Of a DNA stretch of 64,000 nucleotides, positions 14,661-22,771 are shown one piece after another. The notes under the pieces are model-generated. The model had not been told where the DNA came from, did no database searches, and saw only the letters and a program-made list of their open reading frames with translations. A program made the translations under genes and the position numbers. The stretch comes from Pseudomonas haemolytica. GTDB lineage: Bacteria; Pseudomonadota; Gammaproteobacteria; Pseudomonadales; Pseudomonadaceae. Within the stretch, counting starts at the first letter, position 1. The number at the start of each line of letters is the position of its first letter. Location of the stretch: contig NZ_VOIW01000001.1 in NCBI RefSeq assembly GCF_009659625.1, positions 558,001-622,000 on the forward strand. Direction: 5' to 3'.

Positions 14661-15827
14661 ATGGCTGAGGTTTTGAACTTCGAGCACAACGGCATCACCG
14701 TGAATGCCACTGAATCCCCCGAGGCCATGGGTGGCCTGGGTGATAACGTCATCGGCCTGGTGGGCACCGCCCCCAATGCCCATGCATCGATCCCGAAAAA
14801 CGCCCCGTTCCGCATCAACAGCTTCACCACCCAGTCGTTGCTGGACCCCACCGGCGCGGAGACTGGCACGCTGTTTCACGCTGTCTACCAGATCCTGAAA
14901 GTGGTCAAGGTGCCGGTCTACGTCGTCATCGTGGAGGAGGGCGCGACGCCCGCCGACACGATCAACAACGTGATCGGCGGCAACGACCCGGTCACCGGTC
15001 GCAAGCTGGGCCTGGCTGCCTTGAGCAGCGTCCCTGAAGACCTGACCATCATCGGCGCCCCAGGCTTTACCGGCACCAAGGCCGTGGCCGGTGAGTTTGC
15101 CTCGTTTGGCAAGCGCATCAAGGCCCGTGTGGTGCTGGATGGCAAGGACGCTCCGGTCGCAGACCAAGTGACCTACAGCGGCGAGCTGGGCGGTGCCGAC
15201 CTCGGTTTCGACCGTTGCCTGCTGGTGCACAACATGCCGTCGGTGTACTCCAAGGCTGCGAAGAAAAACGTATTCCTGTCGCCCTCCTCGCTGGCCATCG
15301 CCGCACTGGCCAAGGTCAAGCAGTGGGAAAGCCCGGGCAACCAAGTGACGTTCGCCGAGGACGTTTCCCGCGTGGTCGAGTACAACATCCTCGACACCTC
15401 CACCGAAGGCGACCTGCTCAATCGCTATGGCGTGAGCTACTACGCTCGCACCATCCTTGGCGGCTTCTCACTGCTGGGTAACCGCTCCATCACCGGCAAG
15501 TTCATCAGCTACGTCGGCCTGGAAGATGCCATCAGCCGCAAGCTGGTCAAGGCCGGCCAGAAAGCCATGGCCAAGAACCTCACCAAGTCCTTCATGGACC
15601 AGGAGGTCAAGCGCATCAACGACTGGCTGCAAACCCTGGTCGCCGACGAAACCATCCCCGGTGGCAGCGTGTACCTGCACCCGGAATTGAACAGCGTCGA
15701 GAAGTACAAGAACGGCACCTGGTTCATCGTTATCGACTACGGCCGCTACGCGCCAAACGAACACATGGTTTATCAACTCAACGCCCGCGATGAAATCATC
15801 GAGCAATTCCTGGAGGACGTTCTCTAA
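14661..15827 (+). CDS. Contractile tail sheath protein (FI/gpL type)
   Basis: Forms the outer contractile cylinder; contraction drives the tube through the target envelope. The 388-residue protein has the early GLVGTAPNAHASIPKNAPFRI segment, the mid region LTIIGAPGFT and a C-terminal core with YGVSYYARTILGGFSLLGNR and the VYLHPELNSVEKYKNGTWFI block, matching P2 FI-like sheaths. Its presence defines an R-type (contractile) and not an F-type tailocin. Confidence 0.96.
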   Translation: MAEVLNFEHNGITVNATESPEAMGGLGDNVIGLVGTAPNAHASIPKNAPFRINSFTTQSLLDPTGAETGTLFHAVYQILKVVKVPVYVVIVEEGATPADTINNVIGGNDPVTGRKLGLAALSSVPEDLTIIGAPGFTGTKAVAGEFASFGKRIKARVVLDGKDAPVADQVTYSGELGGADLGFDRCLLVHNMPSVYSKAAKKNVFLSPSSLAIAALAKVKQWESPGNQVTFAEDVSRVVEYNILDTSTEGDLLNRYGVSYYARTILGGFSLLGNRSITGKFISYVGLEDAISRKLVKAGQKAMAKNLTKSFMDQEVKRINDWLQTLVADETIPGGSVYLHPELNSVEKYKNGTWFIVIDYGRYAPNEHMVYQLNARDEIIEQFLEDVL

Positions 15828-16333
15828 TGTTTACCAACCGAGTCAGACAGGCCATCGCGGCCACCCTTCAAGGCCTGCCGTTGTCCGCAACCGTGGAAGA
15901 GTTCACCCCGCCGAAGATCGAGTTCGACATGGAAGCCATGTCCGGCGGGCGTTTCATCGCCGAAGAAATGGCCAAGAGCGGCAAGGTGCTGAATGCCAAG
16001 TTGGTTCTCCAGGGCGCCGGCCCGGAAATCATGCTCGCCCTGGGCGTACGCATGGGCGACGACATCCTGCTGAACGTGCGTGAAGCCGGCCAGGACCAGG
16101 ATGGCAAGACCTACTTCACCTACCACACCGTCGGCGGCAAGCTCAAATCCCTGGAGGAGGCAAAGCTGAAGATGGGCGACAAGGCGCTCACCACGCTGGA
16201 ACTGGCCTGCCGTACCTACAACCGTCTGGAAAATGGCATTTCGGTAATCGATATCGACGTGCGCACCCAGAAATTCGTGCTCAACGGTGTCGACATTCTT
16301 GGCGATGCCCGCCGCGCCGTTTTGATGCCGTAA
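15827..16333 (+). CDS. Tail tube protein (FII/gpM type)
   Basis: Forms the inner rigid tube. The 168-residue protein shows the FII pattern: an N-terminal ATLQGLPLSATVEEFTPPKI stretch, EFDMEAMSGGRFIAEEM, and the closing block TLELACRTYNRLENGISVID. It overlaps the sheath gene by one base (TAATG), implying translational coupling and matched expression of sheath and tube. Confidence 0.95.
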   Translation: MFTNRVRQAIAATLQGLPLSATVEEFTPPKIEFDMEAMSGGRFIAEEMAKSGKVLNAKLVLQGAGPEIMLALGVRMGDDILLNVREAGQDQDGKTYFTYHTVGGKLKSLEEAKLKMGDKALTTLELACRTYNRLENGISVIDIDVRTQKFVLNGVDILGDARRAVLMP

Positions 16334-16383
16334 ACCTCGGGGGCGGGCGTGCTCGCCCCCATACTTCACCAAGGAATTGCCCC

Positions 16384-16956
16384 ATGGCCTGGATGCCACC
16401 GCTGCACCTCCTGCTGTCCCCGATCACCGCCGACACCGGCGCGACGATCCAGCAGGTTCAACTCAAGCCGTTGTTCTACGCCGCGCAAAAAGACGCGCTG
16501 GCCCGGGCCGGTGACGACGAGGACGACCAGTTTTTTGAACTGGCGAAACTCGCCACCGGCCTGTCGGAAAAAGAGCTCGACCAGCTCAAACGCCCGGACT
16601 ACGTGAGTATTGCCCAGTACGTACACGAAATGTCGACGCGCCCGGCGTCGTTCTTCATGGATGAGCACGAGCCGACGCCCCACGACCAACCCGTCCAACT
16701 GCTATTGCCCCTGAATGCAGCCGGCCGAACCCTGACCGAACTGCCCCTGGAGATGCCGGCCTTGCGCGCCACCAAAGTGATGAAAAAACTCGCTACCAAC
16801 AAAGAGCGCGCCGAGTTCATCACCGCCCATTGCACTGGCCTGATGATCCCCGACCTGGCCGGTTTGACCGTGCCCGACTGGACGGAACTGCAGGAGCGTA
16901 TCGACGATTTTTTAAATCAACCGGCGGACTTCTTTCGCAGCGCGACATCGAAGTAA
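16384..16956 (+). CDS. Tail assembly protein gpE (tape-measure chaperone)
   Basis: Chaperone that coats the tape-measure protein during tail assembly. This 190-residue frame covers the gpE core, including ALRATKVMKKLATNKERAEF. Near its end lies the heptamer TTTTTTA (16908-16914) in the correct register (T-TTT-TTA) for -1 slippage, which fuses it to the gpE' frame. The short and extended forms correspond to E / E+E' of P2 and G / GT of lambda. Confidence 0.85.
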   Translation: MAWMPPLHLLLSPITADTGATIQQVQLKPLFYAAQKDALARAGDDEDDQFFELAKLATGLSEKELDQLKRPDYVSIAQYVHEMSTRPASFFMDEHEPTPHDQPVQLLLPLNAAGRTLTELPLEMPALRATKVMKKLATNKERAEFITAHCTGLMIPDLAGLTVPDWTELQERIDDFLNQPADFFRSATSK

Positions 16957-17078
16957 TCCTCGATGTGGTGCCGCTGATCTATTCGGTCAATGAGGCGGAG
17001 ATCCTCGACTGGGACGCCGGAAAAGCATTGCGCCGCTACGACATTGCGATCACTCGCCTTGGCGTTAAACAGGAGTAA
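16908..17078 (+). CDS. gpE' extension reached by -1 ribosomal frameshift
   Basis: The frame is open in register -1 relative to gpE and runs on from the slippery heptamer at 16908-16914 to TAA at 17078. It adds about 54 residues, including EVILDVVPLIYSVNEAEILDW and YDIAITRLG. It has no start codon or RBS of its own near the join and ends 5 nt before the tape-measure start. In P2-like tails the extended form binds the tape measure. Confidence 0.8.
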   Translation, partial: FFKSTGGLLSQRDIEVILDVVPLIYSVNEAEILDWDAGKALRRYDIAITRLGVKQE

Positions 17079-17083
17079 GCGGG

Positions 17084-18949
17084 ATGCAGAACAGTTATTC
17101 GCTCGCATATGCCGTCGCCAAGAATGGCCGGGATGCGTTCGGCAGTACAGACGGCGCACTTGACGCCGATATCGTCAGCCCTGGCGCTTTGTCGGTTGGC
17201 AGCTCAATCCCATCAACAGGTTTGGCTGACCTGTCCGGGACAGTTGCCGCGCTCACTAACGTGACGCTCAAACTTGATGAGCTGGCACAGTCGCTCGGCT
17301 CATTGCGTGAGGGTGTGCATTCTCTCGATACCGCCTTGTCGTCGCTGAGGGCGATTGCTATGCGTTCGTCCAAAGGGGATGAGCGAACAGAATCGAAGAC
17401 CGTGTCTGAATCCGTTTCGACCACCTCGGAGGATATGCGCCATACCCGCGAGGCCATGACGCTGGGCAGCGCGCAGATAATCGACCTGGCAAGTGCGCTG
17501 CAGCATTCAGGCAGCCAGTTGAAATTTGACAAAACAGCGACTTCGGAAAAGTCGATCAAGGTGCTGCGCGAGGAGTCCAGCGAAAGCGGCAAGCGTTTCT
17601 CTAAGACCCTGGATGCCACACCAGTATGGGGCGAAACGCTTTGGCTGAAAGCCAAGACGAGCCTGGTGGATAGCGCCAATGGCGCTGCTGAAGAGTCACC
17701 GGCTCTGGCGGGCGCGATTAAAACGGCTGGCGCTGTTACGCCGGTGTTTTCCGAATTTTTCTCAGGTTTGGGAGACACGATCAAAACTCGCGTTGCAGGC
17801 AACGTAGTCGATGCGACCCTGGGTAGGCTTCCCGGTGTTGGCAAGCTGTTCAAGGAGGGCGGTGCTGAGAAAGACAAGTCATGCTGCTGTGCAGCGGCAA
17901 CTCAGCACCCTATCGAAGGTCGCCGTTCGCGCTCACAGGGTTCCCGCGGGAAAAAGAGCGCTCGTCAGTCAAAGTCGCAACAAAAGCAGAGCTCTCAAAA
18001 CACTCAGAACTCGCAGAACAGGCAAAGCAGGCAAAGCAGGCAAAACACTCAGAACAGGCCGAAAAAACAACGGGTTGCACCGAAGACAGCCTCGACCACA
18101 CGATCGCCCGCCACCAAGAACGGCGGGGTGTTTGCGCGGATCCTGACCAGCCTCGAACGTGATGCAAAGGCATTGTTGCCTGCGCCGTTTTTAGGTTTCG
18201 ATGCCGGTGGCCCGGTTCGACGGTTGCAACCTCGTGTGGCCGTGGCGAACAGTCGAAGGAAGAACGGATCTGCGGGCCAGTGGACCGCGAGCAGAGGCCC
18301 AGGGCTGATCGAAGCCTTGGAGCGCAAGCTCATCCCCTTGCCTTCCGAAGGTCGGGTAACTGCCCCGCCACAGGCTCGCAATTTCACACGTGAGCCTCTG
18401 CCTGGCCCGCTGAAGATGCCCGCCAACCCGTTGGGAACAGTGAGCAAACTGGGGTTGGCCGGTGCTCGTCGGATTGGCCCGCTGAAGTATGTCGACACCG
18501 CCATGGATGTGGTCCAGGGCGTACGCAACGGCGACGCCAAGGCTGTTGGTGTTGGCCTGAGCACTGCCGGTGGTGCCTGGGCCGGAGCTTCCGCCGGCGC
18601 CGCGATTGGCACCCTGATCTTCCCCGGTGTCGGCACTGCAATCGGCGGCGCTATCGGTGGCTTGCTGGGCAGCGAAGCGGGCAGTTGGCTCGGTGACAAA
18701 CTGCTCGGCTCAAATGATCGCCTGCCCGCGCCCAATGCGCTGAGCAAGGAACTCAACAGTGCCCGTACCGACAACGTTCAGGTCACGATCTCACCCAGTA
18801 TCCAGATCACCGGCGTCAACCCCGCCGATGCCCAGCAGGTCGTCAGCCAAGTGATCCAGGCCCTGCAATTTCAATGCATGCCGATGGTTACCGACTCCCT
18901 TGGCATCCGGCGCAACGCGGCACTGGCCGATCCTCCAGGAGGTGATTGA
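17084..18949 (+). CDS. Tape measure protein
   Basis: Sets tail length and occupies the tube lumen. The 621 residues imply a short tail. N-terminal ~260 residues: Ser/Thr-rich helices (LDELAQSLGSLREGVHSLD). Residues ~265-268 are KSCC-like Cys-rich, followed (~274-344) by an unusual basic Gln/Ser/Asn/Arg-rich tract made of short DNA repeats. Residues ~489-542 form a Gly/Ala glycine-zipper membrane segment (GAAIGTLIFPGVGTAIGGAI), common in phage tape measures. In another frame the repeat tract reads as a regular Ala/Glu/Gln/Lys helix, so this part may have been frame-shifted in evolution. Located between gpE' and gpU as expected. Confidence 0.88.
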   Translation: MQNSYSLAYAVAKNGRDAFGSTDGALDADIVSPGALSVGSSIPSTGLADLSGTVAALTNVTLKLDELAQSLGSLREGVHSLDTALSSLRAIAMRSSKGDERTESKTVSESVSTTSEDMRHTREAMTLGSAQIIDLASALQHSGSQLKFDKTATSEKSIKVLREESSESGKRFSKTLDATPVWGETLWLKAKTSLVDSANGAAEESPALAGAIKTAGAVTPVFSEFFSGLGDTIKTRVAGNVVDATLGRLPGVGKLFKEGGAEKDKSCCCAAATQHPIEGRRSRSQGSRGKKSARQSKSQQKQSSQNTQNSQNRQSRQSRQNTQNRPKKQRVAPKTASTTRSPATKNGGVFARILTSLERDAKALLPAPFLGFDAGGPVRRLQPRVAVANSRRKNGSAGQWTASRGPGLIEALERKLIPLPSEGRVTAPPQARNFTREPLPGPLKMPANPLGTVSKLGLAGARRIGPLKYVDTAMDVVQGVRNGDAKAVGVGLSTAGGAWAGASAGAAIGTLIFPGVGTAIGGAIGGLLGSEAGSWLGDKLLGSNDRLPAPNALSKELNSARTDNVQVTISPSIQITGVNPADAQQVVSQVIQALQFQCMPMVTDSLGIRRNAALADPPGGD

Positions 18950-19332
18950 TGCGACAACAAATGGTGCTCGGCGACTTTATCTTTGGCTTGTCCCGAGGCT
19001 TTGCCTATTCATCGTTGATTCGCAACAGCGATGGCGGCTGGAGTGACCTGGCGATTATCGCCAGCAAACCCCAGTCGCGGCAGAACGGCCAGAAGCTGGA
19101 AAAACTCACGTTCAACGGCACGGCCATGTACGCCACCGGCATGCAGCGCCTGGACGAATTGCGCGCCCTGCAAAATGCGCGGGCGCCTTTGCCGCTGGTC
19201 GATGGCATCGGCCGTAACTGGGGCCTGTGGCGCATCAACTCGGTGGTGGAAACCCAAAGCAACGTGATTGATGACGGCACCGCCATGGTCATGACCTGGG
19301 CCCTTGAGCTGGAGGAATTCGTCAATGCGTAA
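18949..19332 (+). CDS. Tail protein U (gpU)
   Basis: Tail-terminus or completion protein of the P2 type. 127 residues, starting MRQQMVLGDFIFGLSRGFAYSS, with the family's LEKLTFNGTAMYA and GLWRINSVVETQSNVI segments. The ATG at 18949 overlaps the tape-measure stop, with CAGGAGG placed 6 nt before it; the TTG one codon upstream is less likely. Confidence 0.9.
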   Translation: MRQQMVLGDFIFGLSRGFAYSSLIRNSDGGWSDLAIIASKPQSRQNGQKLEKLTFNGTAMYATGMQRLDELRALQNARAPLPLVDGIGRNWGLWRINSVVETQSNVIDDGTAMVMTWALELEEFVNA

Positions 19333-19537
19333 AGTGCGAAGTATCGCCGGTGATTCGGTCAACCTGCTGCTCTACCGCGAGCTGGGGCGTTGTGATGACG
19401 CGGCGGAAGAAACCCTCTGGCGCCTGAACCCCGAACTGGCCGAATACGGCCCGGTACTGCCGGCTGGCGTCTGGGTGATCGTGCCTGAGATGCAAACACG
19501 GCCGGCTGCGGTACGACCCGTTCTGGCCTGGGATTAA
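19325..19537 (+). CDS. Tail protein X (gpX, LysM-like)
   Basis: A 70-residue protein with the gpX/LysM-like layout (AGDSVNLLLYRELGR ... LNPELAEYGPVLPAGVWVIVPE), a small fold that in P2-like tails helps baseplate hub assembly. The ATG at 19325 overlaps the end of gpU by 8 bp; the stop is 9 nt before gpD. Confidence 0.9.
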   Translation: MRKVRSIAGDSVNLLLYRELGRCDDAAEETLWRLNPELAEYGPVLPAGVWVIVPEMQTRPAAVRPVLAWD

Positions 19538-19546
19538 GGAGGCTGC

Positions 19547-20557
19547 ATGGCACAGGGATTTACCCCGATCGTAGAGTTCTACGGCGCCAACGCGGCGCTG
19601 CTCAATCAACGCCTGATGCACTGGAGCCACACCGACGCCGCAGGCATCGAGACCGACCGCCTGGAACTGACCCTTAATATAGAAGGGCTTGAGGGCTTGC
19701 CCAGCCTGAGTGGCAAGATCGGTTTGCGCGTCGGCTACCAGGAAACCGGACTGGTGGAAAAAGGCGAATTTGTCGTCACCCAACGAACCCCGGTGCTGTT
19801 TCCGATGCGCTTGATGATCGTGGCCACCGCCGCGCCCTTCAGCGAAGTGGATAAAAGCGGTTATCGCCAGCGCCGCTCTGCCAGCCATGGGCCGACCACC
19901 TTGGGCGCGTTGTTTCGCCAACTGGTCAGCCGTCACGGGTTTTCACCGCGTGTGGCACCGGCGCTGGACGGTATTGCGATTGCCCATATCGACCAGTCCA
20001 ACGAAAGCGACATGGCCTTCATCACCCGCCTGGCCAAGCGCTACAACGCGGTCACCAAGCCGTTCAACGAACTCTATGTGCTGGCCGAAGCGGGGCAGGC
20101 CAAGTCACTCTCCGGGCAGCTATTGCCGCCAGTGAAATTGTCGGTAACCGAGGACAATCGGCCCGGTGAGCACGCCTTCATTACCGCCAAGCTCGACGAA
20201 AAGTCGCGCTCCAAATACATGGGCAGCCGCGTCAGTTGGTGGGACGCTGCCGCCGGCAAACAGCGCGTGGTCCAGGTCGGAATTGCCCCGTTCAAGACCT
20301 TGCGCCAGCGCTGCCAGAACGAAGCCGAAGCCCGCGCTGTGGCCGAAGGCGAGCTGCGCCGGGTGGGCCGTGAAGGTTTGAAGCTGCAGATCGATTGCCC
20401 CGGCAACCCGTTGCTCGCCGCCGAAGGCTTGCTGGTGCTGGATGAAACCTGGCCTTCGTATATGCAGGGGCGTTGGTCGATCACCAAAGTGACCCACGTT
20501 GGCGATCCGGCGACGGGGTATCGCAGTTCGATCATGGCGGCGGGGTTGGCATCTTAG
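19547..20557 (+). CDS. Late control protein D (gpD, baseplate hub)
   Basis: Hub protein related to T4 gp27 and P2 gpD that joins tube and spike. 336 residues with the typical start FTPIVEFYGANAALLNQRLM, the block RQLVSRHGFSPRVAPALDGI and IDQSNESDMAFITRLAKRYN. It ends the particle-structural part of the cluster; lysis genes follow. Confidence 0.94.
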   Translation: MAQGFTPIVEFYGANAALLNQRLMHWSHTDAAGIETDRLELTLNIEGLEGLPSLSGKIGLRVGYQETGLVEKGEFVVTQRTPVLFPMRLMIVATAAPFSEVDKSGYRQRRSASHGPTTLGALFRQLVSRHGFSPRVAPALDGIAIAHIDQSNESDMAFITRLAKRYNAVTKPFNELYVLAEAGQAKSLSGQLLPPVKLSVTEDNRPGEHAFITAKLDEKSRSKYMGSRVSWWDAAAGKQRVVQVGIAPFKTLRQRCQNEAEARAVAEGELRRVGREGLKLQIDCPGNPLLAAEGLLVLDETWPSYMQGRWSITKVTHVGDPATGYRSSIMAAGLAS

Positions 20558-20683
20558 CGGCAGGGGAAAGATGGAACTTTAAAACGCGCTGAAGACGCCG
20601 TAGCGCAGGGTTAGCCTGCGAGTAATTCAAGGCGTTTGTGCTGCGTAATATTTAAAAGGACTTATAGGAAAGAGGTATGTTCT

Positions 20684-21445
20684 ATGTTTACGATTGACTA
20701 CAACGCTTATCGCACTCTGGAGCCTTACGGCAAACGTGTACGGTTCCTGGTGTTGCATTACACCGCTTTGGACTTTGCTGGCTCGGTCAAGGCTCTGACC
20801 ACCGGGGCTGCAAGTGCTCACTACCTGATCCCTGACCCGACTGATCCGAGCTACCGTGCGGCGGGCTTCAAGGGGCAGAAGATTTTCAATCTGGTGGCGG
20901 AAGAGGACCGGGCTTGGCATGCAGGTGTTAGCCAGTGGGCCGGTCGCTCAGGCTTGAACGACACCTCTATCGGCATCGAGATCGTCAATCAGGCTACGGA
21001 CGTCGATGGCGTATTCACGTTCCCCGACTACCAGGCTTCGCAAATCCGAGCGCTCAAGCAATTGGCGAGGAACATCCTGCAACGTTACCCGGACATGACG
21101 CCGAAAAACGTGGTCGCCCATTCTGATATTGCGGTCGGACGCAAATCCGATCCGGGTCCGAAGCTTCCCTGGAAAGACTTTGCCGAGGCCGGTATTGGCG
21201 CCTGGTACGACGAAGCAGTGAAAGGCAAATACCATCAGCAGTTCAGTGACGGAATGCCTGGGCGCGAACAAGTGATTCAGGCGTTTTCCCGTTATGGCTA
21301 CGGCGTTGAAACACCGGCCTCGGACGTGTTTTTTAGTAACCTGGTGCGGGCCTTTCAACTGCACTTTCGGCCTGAAAACTATGATGGCGTACTTGATGCA
21401 GAAACCTGCGCGATCTTGTACGCACTGAATGAAAAATACGCTTGA
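20684..21445 (+). CDS. N-acetylmuramoyl-L-alanine amidase (Amidase_2 plus peptidoglycan-binding domain)
   Basis: Cleaves the amide bond between MurNAc and the stem peptide. The 253 residues hold zinc-ligand positions in VLHYTALDFAGS and in VVAHSDIAVGRKSDPGPKLP, and a C-terminal PG_binding_1-like helix set (REQVIQAFSRYGYGV ... AFQLHFRPENYDG) as in AmiD/AmpD. There is no signal peptide, so export would need the holin. The ATG at 20684 has GAGG 8 nt upstream. It sits between gpD and the GH19 endolysin, where other tailocins usually have none, so it looks like an added lysis gene. It might alternatively act as a released bacteriolytic enzyme. Confidence 0.88.
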   Translation: MFTIDYNAYRTLEPYGKRVRFLVLHYTALDFAGSVKALTTGAASAHYLIPDPTDPSYRAAGFKGQKIFNLVAEEDRAWHAGVSQWAGRSGLNDTSIGIEIVNQATDVDGVFTFPDYQASQIRALKQLARNILQRYPDMTPKNVVAHSDIAVGRKSDPGPKLPWKDFAEAGIGAWYDEAVKGKYHQQFSDGMPGREQVIQAFSRYGYGVETPASDVFFSNLVRAFQLHFRPENYDGVLDAETCAILYALNEKYA

Positions 21446-21488
21446 GTTCGTGTGTTACTGAAAGCTCGACCTCAAGGAGGAGGGCTGT

Positions 21489-22046
21489 ATGGTCCTATCT
21501 GAGCAACAGCTAGTTAAAGTCTTGCCAAGCTCCCGCCTTAAAGCGGGAGTTTTTATTTCTGCGTTAAACGCGGCCATGTCCCACCACCAAATCACCACAC
21601 CTGAGCGCACTGCCGCGTTCCTCGCCCAGATCGGCCACGAATCTGGCCAGTTGCTCTATGTGCGAGAACTGGGCAGCGATCAATATTTGAGCAAATACGA
21701 TACCGGTGCGCTGGCCGCCCGCCTGGGCAATACGCCCGAGGCGGATGGCGATGGCCAAAAGTATCGGGGCAGGGGGCTGATCCAGATTACGGGGCGGCGT
21801 AATTACCTGGCCTGCAGCCAAGGGTTATTTGGCGACGATCGCCTGCTGCAACAGCCGCAATTGCTGGAGCAACCGCAATGGGCTTGTGAATCGGCAGCCT
21901 GGTTTTGGCAGAGCAACGGTCTGAATGAACTGGCCGATAGGGGCCAGTTCACTTCCATCACTCGGCGTATCAATGGCGGTCTCAATGGCCTGGACGAGCG
22001 TTTGCGGCTGTGGGCACGGGCGAGGGCGGTGTTATGCGGTGGCTAG
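21489..22046 (+). CDS. GH19 (chitinase-class) endolysin
   Basis: Muralytic glycosidase for host lysis. 185 residues of the GH19 fold with the catalytic Glu in FLAQIGHESGQLLYV, the GRGLIQITGRRNY motif and the helix AWFWQSNGLNELADR. GGAGGAGG lies just before the ATG at 21489. A terminator-like hairpin is embedded in its first 22 codons (21530-21554). A 26-codon remnant frame overlaps its end. Confidence 0.92.
   Translation: MVLSEQQLVKVLPSSRLKAGVFISALNAAMSHHQITTPERTAAFLAQIGHESGQLLYVRELGSDQYLSKYDTGALAARLGNTPEADGDGQKYRGRGLIQITGRRNYLACSQGLFGDDRLLQQPQLLEQPQWACESAAWFWQSNGLNELADRGQFTSITRRINGGLNGLDERLRLWARARAVLCGG
21530..21554 (+). terminator. Terminator-like hairpin inside the endolysin reading frame
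   Basis: CTCCCGC-CTTAAA-GCGGGAG followed by five T, at codons ~14-22 of the GH19 gene. A G/C-rich stem plus U tract has the form of an intrinsic terminator, which would end the amidase transcript and limit endolysin expression. Whether it works within a translated region is unknown. Confidence 0.5.
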
Positions 22047-22114
22047 GTGCGTTGCGCTGGATCGGTGCGAGCCTGCCAGGCGTATGTGCGGGCCGTCGGG
22101 CGTTAGTCTCTTGA
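22034..22114 (+). pseudogene. Possible spanin (Rz-like) remnant
   Basis: The ATG at 22034 lies within the end of the GH19 gene in another frame and opens 26 codons (MRWLGALRWIGASLPGVC) with a hydrophobic N-terminus, as Rz-type spanins have at this place in related loci. It stops at TGA 22112-22114. It is too short to be functional; the assignment rests on position and is weak. Confidence 0.25.
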
Positions 22115-22187
22115 TGCACTCTGTATCTTGCAAGGCCCATAGGCTCCTGTAGGGTAGGCGAACCCCCGCCCACCCCTGGAGACGACC

Positions 22188-22688
22188 GTGAAGGAAATCA
22201 CTCAACTGGCTGCTGAACTGGGTCGCCGTTTGCAGGTGCTCAGTGCCCACGTCACCACTGCCGAGTCCTGCACCGGCGGCGGGATTGCCGAGGCCATTAC
22301 GCGGATCCCGGGCAGCTCGGCCTGGTTCGAGGCGGGCTATGTCACCTATTCCAACCGGCAGAAGACCCGGCAGTTGAATGTGCCGGAAAAACTGTTCGCC
22401 AAAGTAGGCGCTGTCAGCCAGGAAGTGGTCGAGGCGATGGCCCGTGGTGCGCAGGAAAAAAGCCTGGCGCGTTTTGCCGTGGCGGTCAGTGGTGTCGCCG
22501 GCCCGGATGGCGGCTCGCCAGACAAGCCAGTGGGTACGGTTTGGCTGGCCTTTGCGGTGGGCGACGAGGTCACGGCCGAGCTTGCGCACTTCCCCGGCAA
22601 CCGCGACGAAGTCCGCCGACAAACGGTAAAGGCCGCGCTAGAGGGCTTGTTGCGACGAGCTGCAGCAGAAATAGAAAATCAGGGGTAG
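22188..22688 (+). CDS. cinA: CinA-family nicotinamide-nucleotide amidohydrolase
   Basis: Deamidates NMN in the pyridine-nucleotide cycle (PncC activity). The 166 residues represent the single-domain form and carry [17 protein letters not shown] with the active-site Ser, and the [20 protein letters not shown] block. GTG start at 22188 with GGAG 7 nt upstream. Lies before recA as in most pseudomonads and marks the right boundary of the tailocin insertion site. Confidence 0.95.
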   Translation: MKEITQLAAELGRRLQVLSAHVTTAESCTGGGIAEAITRIPGSSAWFEAGYVTYSNRQKTRQLNVPEKLFAKVGAVSQEVVEAMARGAQEKSLARFAVAVSGVAGPDGGSPDKPVGTVWLAFAVGDEVTAELAHFPGNRDEVRRQTVKAALEGLLRRAAAEIENQG

Positions 22689-22715
22689 GCGATCTCGGAT
22701 CTTTGTGGAACAATA

Positions 22716-22731
22716 CTGTCTACTTATACAG
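22716..22731. promoter_or_regulatory. LexA box of recA
   Basis: CTGT-CTACTTAT-ACAG is a perfect LexA consensus, 40 bp before the recA ATG and after the end of cinA. Confidence 0.95.
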
Positions 22732-22771
22732 GTGTTGGCCGTCAGGCCTTATTGATTACGTGAGGACTTTA

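Noticed and set aside
17879..18120. CRISPR-like array
   Set aside because: The repeats are short, tandem and within a coding frame, with no spacers of constant length; no cas genes in the window.
9185..22046. Possible complete prophage
   Set aside because: No capsid, portal, terminase, integrase or replication genes; only tail, regulation and lysis genes, in the order known for R-type tailocins at mutS-cinA.
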